From assembly GCF_018704125.1 (NCBI RefSeq), contig NZ_JAGTIS010000002.1:496001-560000 (forward strand): a stretch of DNA of 64,000 nucleotides, given 5' to 3'. The notes beneath the pieces are model-generated. The model was not told the origin of the DNA and did not search any database. It saw nothing but the letters and a program-made list of their open reading frames with translations. This stretch comes from Metapseudomonas boanensis (GTDB lineage: Bacteria; Pseudomonadota; Gammaproteobacteria; Pseudomonadales; Pseudomonadaceae). Shown here in pieces: positions 38,242 to 45,586 of the stretch (its first letter is position 1; each line of letters starts with the position of its first letter). A program made the position numbers and the translations under genes.

Positions 38242-38604
38242 GTGAAAAAACTTCTGGCTTTGGCGCTCGCCGCCTCCGTTATCAGCACTCCCTTGATGGC
38301 CGCCGAAACTGCAGCCAACGCTAGCTCGACTGGCGCCAACAACGCCGCCAATGCGGGCTCGAAGGGCCTCAGCAAAGCTGGCGAGAAGGCGCCTACTGCG
38401 CCTGGCGCCACATCGTCCCTTGGGCTGTCCACCCCAGTTGTAGGTGGCGTGACCGTGGGCACCGGCCTGGCTGTCGGCGCTGCCGCCATTGCTGCTGGCG
38501 TTGCTGCGTCCAACAGCGGCGGTGGCGGCAACGACAGCACCCCGGGCGCTGGCGGCACCACTGGCACCACTGGCACCACGGGTACCACCGGCACCACCAA
38601 CTAA
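38242..38604 (+). CDS. gfcA: GfcA/YjbE-like small secreted Gly/Thr-rich protein
   Basis: 120 residues. A signal peptide (MKKLLALALAASVISTPLMA, cleavage near 20) is followed by an Ala/Asn/Ser-rich region, a Gly/Ala hydrophobic stretch (about 66-92, VVGGVTVGTGLAVGAAAIAA) and a tail of GTT repeats. E. coli GfcA and YjbE are small, exported, low-complexity proteins at the head of group 4 capsule or yjbEFGH operons; the call rests on this and on the gfcE-B-C-D-like genes that follow. Exact role unknown. Confidence 0.72.
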   Translation: MKKLLALALAASVISTPLMAAETAANASSTGANNAANAGSKGLSKAGEKAPTAPGATSSLGLSTPVVGGVTVGTGLAVGAAAIAAGVAASNSGGGGNDSTPGAGGTTGTTGTTGTTGTTN

Positions 38605-38629
38605 GCCCTGCGCTTGGCTGCTGCACATT

Positions 38630-38658
38630 GAAAGCTCCCAGCATCGCTGGGAGCTTTC
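38630..38658 (+). terminator. Strong hairpin between gfcA and the wza-like gene
   Basis: A perfect 13-bp stem GAAAGCTCCCAGC / GCTGGGAGCTTTC with a 3-base loop. T residues lie only inside the stem, so it may act as a partial terminator. Confidence 0.65.
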
Positions 38659-38848
38659 ATATCTGGCCTGTAACTCCGGGCCCTGGTTGATCGTCACACC
38701 TGCCCAGCTTGCGTGCGCCACCCTGCGCACCGTTATCCGGCATTTTCCGCTGGCCAGGGCCTCAACCCTGTAACCATGACTAATGACTCCTGAGTCAGGC
38801 TCTACCGCATCTGGTACCGCCTGGATCACTGCACAAGACCACCCGACC

Positions 38849-39955
38849 ATGACTCGCGCACTCCCCCTGGCCATGCTGCTTGGCCTTACCCTGCAAGGCT
38901 GTATGTTCTCTCCTGGCCAACACATGGATTCCGGCAATTTGGTGCGCGAAGGCTCGCCGGAAAGCAGCCGTATCGAGCTGGTGCCCATTACACCGAAGCT
39001 GGTGGCCATCGAGTCCGCGATGAATGGCGTCGAAGTGGCGCCTGAGCTGTTGAGCTATCAGCCCGAGGAATACCGTATCGGCGCGGGTGACCTGGTCTAC
39101 ATCACCGTGTGGGACCACCCTGAGCTCACCGCCCCCTCCGGCCCGCAGCAGCAGATCGAGGCCAACGGACGCCTGGTGCGCCCGGATGGCACGCTGTTCT
39201 ACCCCTACGTCGGCACGATAGAAGCGGCAGGCAAGACCATCGAAGAGCTGCGCGCACTCATCGCCTCGAATCTCACCCGAGTGGTATCCGAACCACAAGT
39301 CGACGCCAGTGTGCTGCGCTTCGCCAGCCAGAAGGTGATTCTCTCTGGTGCCTTCGGCAAGACTGGCCCTGTGCCCGTTACCAATACGCCACTCAGCCTG
39401 CTGGATGCCGTAGGCCAAGGCGGTGTGCTAGCCGGTTCTGCTGACATTGCCGGCTTGGTACTCAAACGCGACGGCCGCGAGTATGTGATCGACCTCGATA
39501 CGCTGAATCGCAAGGACTCGATCCTGCACAGCATCTATCTGAAGGACGGTGACCAACTCCACCTGCCCTACAACGACAACAAGAAGGTCTATCTGCTGGG
39601 TGAGGTGAATGCCGCCCGCGCCCTGACCTTCAAAGGTTCCAGCATGAACCTGACGGATGCACTGGGTAGCGTGGGCGGTTTGCGCCAGGAAACCTCCAGC
39701 GGCAAGGAGGTGTATGTGATCCGTGGGGTGGATGACCTGCAGCGCGACGTCGCCAAGGTTTACCAGCTGAACCTCAAGTCCCCGTCTGCCTTCGTAGTGG
39801 CCGAGCACTTCAAGCTGCAGCCGCAGGACGTGGTCTACGTCGGCCCGGCTGATGTCACCCGCTGGAACCGCTTTATCAGCCAGGTGTTCCCGACTGCCAA
39901 CCTGCTGCGCACCGGGGTCGCCATTCAGGATGACATGAGCGACAACAGCAACTGA
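38849..39955 (+). CDS. gfcE: Outer-membrane polysaccharide export lipoprotein (Wza/GfcE-like)
   Basis: 368 residues (E. coli Wza 379). It forms the outer-membrane export channel for the capsule. The lipobox LQGC sets Cys at about residue 17. The Poly_export domain starts YRIGAGDLVYITVWDHPEL, with DGTLFYPYVG; two SLBB domains follow (KVILSGAFGKTGPVPV and KVYLLGEVNAARALTF). The C-terminal helix region (NRFISQVFPTANLLR) forms the transmembrane helix barrel. The ATG at 38849 gives a proper lipoprotein signal; an in-frame upstream ATG would spoil it. Confidence 0.94.
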   Translation: MTRALPLAMLLGLTLQGCMFSPGQHMDSGNLVREGSPESSRIELVPITPKLVAIESAMNGVEVAPELLSYQPEEYRIGAGDLVYITVWDHPELTAPSGPQQQIEANGRLVRPDGTLFYPYVGTIEAAGKTIEELRALIASNLTRVVSEPQVDASVLRFASQKVILSGAFGKTGPVPVTNTPLSLLDAVGQGGVLAGSADIAGLVLKRDGREYVIDLDTLNRKDSILHSIYLKDGDQLHLPYNDNKKVYLLGEVNAARALTFKGSSMNLTDALGSVGGLRQETSSGKEVYVIRGVDDLQRDVAKVYQLNLKSPSAFVVAEHFKLQPQDVVYVGPADVTRWNRFISQVFPTANLLRTGVAIQDDMSDNSN

Positions 39956-39966
39956 GAGCCAGTGAC

Positions 39967-40623
39967 GTGAAATTAATGCGCCTGGCCATGCTGCCTCTGG
40001 CTGCTCTACTCAGTGCCTGCAACCCGTTGATGACGGCCAGCCTGGATACCCTCAAGGCTGCCGTGCAGGGGCCAGAGCCCCTGGAGCTGACCCGCGAGCA
40101 GGTAGAGGCCGTCCCTTACTACCAGATCATGATTACCGCCCCCACCGGGGAGGCGGTAATGGCCCTGGTGCGCCTGCAGGAAGGGGTGGAGTTCTATCTC
40201 GCCGCCACCCAGCAGGTGCTGATGCTGCAGGATGGCCTGGCCATTCGCAGCGTGGGCTTCAATGACAACCTGGATGGCACGCGCTTTGTCGGCGAGTCGC
40301 CCTTCCGCACCGGCCTGCACCGGATTCCGGATGGCCTGCGCGCCGAGCGCCAGGTGGATTTTGCCGGGCGCTACCAGATGGGTGCGCAGCTGATCAGCCA
40401 TTTCGAGAAGCAGGGTCTGGAGACGGTGCGCATCCTCGATCGCAACCTGGAGTTGTTGCGCGTGGATGAGCATATCGAGATACCCGGCCTGGGCTTTTCA
40501 GCCCGCAACCAGTACTGGGTGGACCCCGCCGATGGCTTCATCCTGGCCAGCGTCCAGCACGTAACCCCCGAGCTGCCTTTGCGCATCATCCAGGTGCGCC
40601 CGATGAAACCTAACGCCATGTAG
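39967..40623 (+). CDS. gfcB: YjbF/GfcB family capsule lipoprotein
   Basis: 218 residues from GTG 39967, or 215 from ATG 39976. The lipobox LSAC places the lipid Cys at about residue 19. The domain (YYQIMITAPTGEAVMALVR, RQVDFAGRYQMGAQ, FSARNQYWVDPADGFIL) matches the YjbF/GfcB lipoprotein family needed for group 4 capsule or exopolysaccharide. The stop TAG is supplied by the first bases of a REP (40620), so the native C-terminus may have been changed by that repeat. It lies 11 bp after the wza-like gene. Confidence 0.82.
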   Translation: MKLMRLAMLPLAALLSACNPLMTASLDTLKAAVQGPEPLELTREQVEAVPYYQIMITAPTGEAVMALVRLQEGVEFYLAATQQVLMLQDGLAIRSVGFNDNLDGTRFVGESPFRTGLHRIPDGLRAERQVDFAGRYQMGAQLISHFEKQGLETVRILDRNLELLRVDEHIEIPGLGFSARNQYWVDPADGFILASVQHVTPELPLRIIQVRPMKPNAM

Positions 40624-40677
40624 GAGCGAGCTGCTCGCGAAGGGACACCACCGATTCGCCAGCAAGCTGGCTCCTAC
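40620..40677. repeat. Inverted REP pair overlapping the gfcB stop
   Basis: GTAGGAGCGAGCTGCTCGCGAA faces TTCGCCAGCAAGCTGGCTCC. The left REP lacks one T of the central TT. Bases 40621-40623 (TAG) are the stop codon of the preceding gene. Confidence 0.9.
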
Positions 40678-40765
40678 GGGAGAGTCGTTGAACGCTGCGG
40701 TTCACGAGCGAGAACTCAGCGTCCCCCTCCCTCCTACGACAAGACATGGTCAAACAGAATTCACA

Positions 40766-41536
40766 ATGAGCTTTCCCCCATCCTGGCTGCTGCTTTGCAG
40801 CGCCCTGTTCGTTTGCGCCGCCAGCGCAGCCCCTACCGTAACGGTTGAGGGCGATGCCGCCGAGCCCGGCCCCTATACAGTTAGTGCCAAGACCCGCCTG
40901 CATGATGTGCTGCTGCCTGCGCAAGTCAGCCCCAAGGCTTACCTGCTGGGTGCTGCCTGGCTGCATGGCCCGCTCCGTGAGGAGCAGGTGCGCCTGAAGC
41001 TGGGCGTGTTGTTCGACCTGGCCACCCTGGAGCGCAATGCGCTGCTGGATGACCGCCTGGCACTGGCCGAACTGGCTACCCGGCTCAGCGCCAAGGTGCA
41101 GGCCATGCCAGTCACCGGTCGCCGAGTGGCGGAACTCGACCCGGTGAAGGTGGAACTGAACCGCGAGCACAACCCCGTGCTCAGCGCTGGCGACCGCCTG
41201 CTCTACCCACCCAGGCCGGACTTTGTGGTGGTGGAGGGTGCCGTACAGGCGGAGTGTCGCCTGCCTTTCGTGCCATTCCTGCCTGCGCGGGACTATCTGG
41301 ATGCCTGCCCTCGGCATGCCGAGGCAGACCCGGATGAACTTTTCGTGGTACAGCCTGATGGCCGCGTGCAGCGCCAGGGCGTGGCTCTGTGGAACCGCAC
41401 CGAGGCCCCTGCACCGGCCCCAGGCGCACGCATTTATGTGCCCGTGCGCAGCGCCGGCCAGGGCGAGCCAACGCCAGACTTGAACGCAGAGTTCGCGGCC
41501 TTCATCGCCACCCAGCCGCTGGAGGTGGCCCCGTGA
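40766..41536 (+). CDS. gfcC: GfcC/YjbG family periplasmic capsule protein
   Basis: 256 residues. The signal peptide ends ALFVCAASA (about residue 23), and the mature part begins PTVTVEGDAAEPGPYTV, as in GfcC, whose beta-grasp domains are related to SLBB. The body includes ARLSAKVQAMPVTGRRV-like segments and a C-terminal amphipathic stretch (EFAAFIATQPLEV). Needed for group 4 capsule assembly in E. coli; mechanism uncertain. ATG 40766 chosen as it begins the signal peptide. It overlaps the next gene by 4 bases. Confidence 0.82.
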   Translation: MSFPPSWLLLCSALFVCAASAAPTVTVEGDAAEPGPYTVSAKTRLHDVLLPAQVSPKAYLLGAAWLHGPLREEQVRLKLGVLFDLATLERNALLDDRLALAELATRLSAKVQAMPVTGRRVAELDPVKVELNREHNPVLSAGDRLLYPPRPDFVVVEGAVQAECRLPFVPFLPARDYLDACPRHAEADPDELFVVQPDGRVQRQGVALWNRTEAPAPAPGARIYVPVRSAGQGEPTPDLNAEFAAFIATQPLEVAP

Positions 41537-43623
41537 AGCGCCATTGGCTCCCGTGCCTGGTACTCGGCTGCGCGACCTGCGCCGTGGCTGAGCCCCGCTA
41601 CACCCAGAATGACTTTGGCGGCGTAGGCCTGCTGCAAACGCCCACAGCACGCATGGCCCAAGCTGGCGAGCTGTCGGTGAATGCCAACCGCACTGACCCT
41701 TACAGCCGCTACAGTGTCTCGTTCCAGCCGTTCGACTGGCTGGAGGGCAGCTTCCGCTATACCGCCATCAGTAACCGTGACTACGGTCCTGAAAGCCTCA
41801 GTGGTGACCAGAGCTACAAGGACAAGGCCATCGACGCCAAGGTCCGCCTGCTCAAGGAAAACCGCTGGTTGCCTGAAGTGGCGCTGGGTGGTCGAGACAT
41901 CGGCGGTACCGGCCTGTTCTCCAGCGAATACTTCGTGGGCAACAAGCGCCTGGGCGACTTCGACCTGAGCCTGGGCCTGGCCTGGGGCTATATCGGTAAC
42001 CGCGGGGATATCGATAACCCCGCCAGCATCGTCCTTGGGGACAAGTTCGATGAGCGGCCCCAGGCTACTGGCACGGGTGATTTCAACGGCAACACCTATT
42101 TCCGTGGCAGCCCGTCCTTCTTTGGCGGGGTGAATTACCAGACGCCCTGGGACCCGCTCTCGCTCAAGCTGGAGTACGAAGGTAACGACTACCAGAACGA
42201 GCCGCAGGACAACGACCAGATTCAGGACTCCCCCATCAACCTGGGCATGGTGTTCAAGGCCAGCGACTCGGTAGACCTACATGCGGCCTGGGAACGTGGC
42301 AACACGGCGATGTTCGGCATCACCCTGCATACCAACTTCGCCACCCGCAAGGCGCCGGCCAAGAGCTTCGACCCGCCGGCAGAAAAGGTGCAGGCCAGCA
42401 TGCCCAAGGTGGCGCCTGAAGATGTGCAATGGGCGGGTGTAGCCCAGCGTCTGCAGAAGAATGCCGGCTACCGGGTGGAGCGCATCGCCCAGCGTGACTC
42501 GGAGCTGATCGTCTATGGCGAGCAGACCCGCTACTTCCACGCGCCCAAGGCCGTGGGCCGTGCTGCGCGCATTCTCGACAACAGCGTGAACGACGAGATC
42601 GACTGGTTCACCGTGGTCGACAATCGCAATGGTTTGCCGGTGCAGGAAATCAGCCTGCCCCGCGAGACCTTCCGCGAGGTCGCGCAGAAGGATCGGCCGG
42701 TGGAAGACCTGCGCCGTGTCACGGAGCAGAACGCGCCGGTGCCACACCAGGAAAAGGAACTGTTCGAGCAGACACTGTCGCCGTTCACCTACGGCTTGGG
42801 CCTGGGCTACAAGCAGAACGTCGGTGGCCCGGATGGCTTCCTGCTCTACCAGTTCACCGCCGACCTGACTGCCGAATACCGCTTCCAGCGTGACCTGTGG
42901 TGGAACGGCATGCTCAGCGCCAACCTGGTGAACAACTTCGACAAGTTCAAGTACGACGCGCCGAGCAACCTGCCGCGCGTGCGCACCTTCCTGCGCGAGT
43001 ACATGACCACCTCGGACGTGACCATGCCCACCTTCCAGCTGAACAAGGTGAAGCAGCTGGACGAGGACCTCTACGGCATGGCCTACGGCGGCTACCTGGA
43101 GTCGATGTTTGCCGGTGTGGGTGGCGAGTTGCTGTATCGCCCCATGGGCGAGCGCTGGGCCATCGGCGGCAACCTCGCTTGGGCCAAGCAGCGTGATTTC
43201 GAGCAGGACTTCGGCCTGCGCGACTACGACGTGATCACCGGCCATGTGACCGGCTACTACCGTTTGCCGTTCGAGGACATCCTCGCGGCGGTCAGCGTTG
43301 GCCGTTACCTGGCTCGCGACTATGGCGTGACGTTCGACCTGTCACGCGAGTTCCGCAACGGCGTGCGCTTCGGCGGCTTCATGACCCTCACCAATGTCAC
43401 GCAGGATGAATATGGTGAAGGTAGTTTCAGCAAGGGCATCTACTTCTCGATTCCCTTCGACGAGCTGATGGCCAGCTCCACCATGCGCCGGGCCAACCTG
43501 GTATGGTCGCCGCTGACCCGTGACGGTGGTGCCAGCCTGGGCCGCAGCTACTCGCTCTACTCCCTGACCGAGGGGCGCAACATCGACATGTTCCACAACA
43601 ACTTCGACAAGGTGGTGGAATGA
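41533..43623 (+). CDS. gfcD: YjbH/GfcD family outer-membrane beta-barrel protein
   Basis: 696 residues, close to the roughly 698 of E. coli YjbH. The signal peptide (LPCLVLGCATCAVA) is followed by YTQNDFGGVGLLQTPTARMA, the family N-terminal signature. The rest is rich in beta strands with alternating hydrophobic residues and aromatic ends, as in an outer-membrane barrel. The start is GTG at 41533 inside GTGA, with a strong GGAGGTGG site; upstream frame extension is excluded by the gfcC overlap. Likely helps export or secure the capsule at the cell surface. Confidence 0.88.
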   Translation: MKRHWLPCLVLGCATCAVAEPRYTQNDFGGVGLLQTPTARMAQAGELSVNANRTDPYSRYSVSFQPFDWLEGSFRYTAISNRDYGPESLSGDQSYKDKAIDAKVRLLKENRWLPEVALGGRDIGGTGLFSSEYFVGNKRLGDFDLSLGLAWGYIGNRGDIDNPASIVLGDKFDERPQATGTGDFNGNTYFRGSPSFFGGVNYQTPWDPLSLKLEYEGNDYQNEPQDNDQIQDSPINLGMVFKASDSVDLHAAWERGNTAMFGITLHTNFATRKAPAKSFDPPAEKVQASMPKVAPEDVQWAGVAQRLQKNAGYRVERIAQRDSELIVYGEQTRYFHAPKAVGRAARILDNSVNDEIDWFTVVDNRNGLPVQEISLPRETFREVAQKDRPVEDLRRVTEQNAPVPHQEKELFEQTLSPFTYGLGLGYKQNVGGPDGFLLYQFTADLTAEYRFQRDLWWNGMLSANLVNNFDKFKYDAPSNLPRVRTFLREYMTTSDVTMPTFQLNKVKQLDEDLYGMAYGGYLESMFAGVGGELLYRPMGERWAIGGNLAWAKQRDFEQDFGLRDYDVITGHVTGYYRLPFEDILAAVSVGRYLARDYGVTFDLSREFRNGVRFGGFMTLTNVTQDEYGEGSFSKGIYFSIPFDELMASSTMRRANLVWSPLTRDGGASLGRSYSLYSLTEGRNIDMFHNNFDKVVE

Positions 43624-44015
43624 CAGACTCCCGGCTCATCTGGCTTGCGCGGTTCGCCTTCTGTCTCGTGCTGGCCGTGGTGCTGATGGCCGGGCTGAGC
43701 AGCGACCCGGTGCCGGAAGCTTTCGACAACCAGGACAAGCTGCACCATTGGGCGGGGTTTGCCTGCCTCACCTTGAGTGCGTGGCTGGCCTTTCCTCGGG
43801 CGCGGCTGCCGTGGCTGTTCCTGTGGCCTTTTCTGCTTTCCGTGGGGATCGAGCTGGGGCAGGAGCTGCTGCCGTTGCGCACGGCATCCTGGGCCGACAT
43901 CGCGGCCAACGTGCTGGGCGTGCTGAGCGGCATCCTGTGCACGCTGGCGTTGCGCAGGCTCTGGCCAACGGATCAGGCCGACCGCCCCGGCGAGCCTGGG
44001 GCTGATGCGCTGTAG
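43620..44015 (+). CDS. VanZ-like membrane protein (copy 1)
   Basis: 131 residues with about four membrane helices. The segment FDNQDKLHHWAGFACLTL and VGIELGQELLPLRTASWADI, followed by NVLGVLSGIL, is the VanZ-like pattern. It overlaps gfcD by 4 bases and is the last gene before repeat array 2. A second copy (49192-49566) ends the other polysaccharide cluster. VanZ proteins confer low-level teicoplanin resistance in enterococci; the role of this branch is not known. Confidence 0.82.
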   Translation: MTDSRLIWLARFAFCLVLAVVLMAGLSSDPVPEAFDNQDKLHHWAGFACLTLSAWLAFPRARLPWLFLWPFLLSVGIELGQELLPLRTASWADIAANVLGVLSGILCTLALRRLWPTDQADRPGEPGADAL

Positions 44016-44021
44016 GGCGGG

Positions 44022-45584
44022 CCGCCCCGTAGGAGCGAGCTTGCTCGCGAATGTGACCCCGCTTTCGCCAGCAAGCTGGCTCCTACAAATGGCTTTTGGC
44101 CACGTAGGATGGGTTGAGCTTGCGATACCCATCAGCCCGGTCCGCATGGGTATCGCTCCGCTCCACCCATCCTACGAACCGTAGGCGCCCCCGTAGGAGC
44201 GAGCTTGCTCGCGAAAATGTGGTCCCGCTTTCGCCAGCAAGCTGGCTCCTACAAATAGCTTTTGGCCACGCAGGATGGGTTGAGCGTGCGATACCCATCA
44301 GCCCGATCCGCATGGGTATCGCTCCGCTCCACCCATCCTACGAACCGTAGGCGCCCCCGTAGGAGCGAGCTTGCTCGCGAAAATGTGGTCCCGCTTTCGC
44401 CAGCAAGCTGGCTCCTACAAATAGCTTTTGGCCACGCAGGATGGGTTGAGCGTGCGATACCCATCAGCCCGATCCGCATGGGTATCGCTCCGCTCCACCC
44501 ATCCTACGAACCGTAGGCGCCCCCGTAGGAGCGAGCTTGCTCGCGAAAATGTGGTCCCGCTTTCGCCAGCAAGCTGGCTCCTACAAATAGCTTTTGGCCA
44601 CGCAGGATGGGTTGAGCGTGCGATACCCATCAGCCCGATCCGCATGGGTATCGCTCCGCTCCACCCATCCTACGAACCGTAGGCGCCCCCGTAGGAACGA
44701 GCTTGCTCGCGAATGTGGCCCCGCTTTCGCCAGCAAGCTGGCTCCTACGAATAGCTTTTGGCCACGCAGGATGGGTTGAGCGTGCGAAACCCGTCAGCCC
44801 GGTCCGCATGGGTATCGCTCCGCTCCACCCATCCTACGAACCGTAGGCGCCCCCGTAGGAGCGAGCTTGCTCGCGAAAATGTGGCCCCGCTTTCGCCAGC
44901 AAGCCGGCTCCTACGAATAGCTTTTAGCCACGTAGGATGGGTTGAGCGTGCGATACCCATCAGCCCGCTCCGCATGGGTATCGCTCCGCTCCACCCATCC
45001 TACGAACCGTAGGCGCCCCCGTAGCAGCTTGCTCGCGAAAATGTGGCCCCGCTTTCGCCAGCAAGCTGGCTCCTACGAATAGCTTTTAGCCACGTAGGAT
45101 GGGTTGAGCGTGCGATACCCATCAGCCCGCTCCGCATGGGTATCGCTCCGCTCCACCCATCCTACGAACCGTAGGCGCCCCCGTAGGAGCGAGCTTGCTC
45201 GCGAAAATGTGACCCCGCTTTCGCCAGCAAGCTGGCTCCTACGAATAGGTTTTAGCCACGCAGGATGGGTTGAGCGTGCGAAACCCGTCAGCCCGCTCCG
45301 CATGGGTATCGCTCCGCTCCACCCATCCTACGAACCGTAGGCGCCCCCGTAGGAGCGAGCTTGCTCGCGAATGTGGCCCCGCTTTCGCCAGCAAGCTGGC
45401 TCCTACGAATGGCTTTTAGCCACGTAGGATGGGTTGAGCGTGCGATACCCATCAGCCCGCTCCGCATGGGTATCGCTCCGCTCCACCCATCCTGCGAACC
45501 GTAGGCGCCCCCGTAGGAGCGAGCTTGCTCGCGAGTGTGGCCCCGCTTTCGCCAGCAAGCTGGCTCCTACGAATAGCTTTTAGC
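44022..45584. repeat. Tandem array 2: nine ~166-bp composite REP units plus a partial tenth
   Basis: Units start near 44022 (degenerate) and at 44181, 44347, 44513, 44679, 44843, 45009, 45171, 45337 and 45501, the last one cut after part A. Structure and orientation match array 1. Spacing is 162-166 bp: the 2-base difference comes from GAAAATGTG against GAATGTG, and the 162-bp unit (45009) has a 4-base loss in the left REP. The units at 44181, 44347 and 44513 look identical. The array ends 2 bp before the stop codon of the convergent gene. Confidence 0.97.
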
Positions 45585-45586
45585 GC

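Noticed and set aside
18163..45586. Insertion sequence or transposon carrying the capsule locus
   Set aside because: No transposase, integrase, terminal inverted repeats or target duplication were seen; the flanking repeats are REP arrays, not transposon ends.
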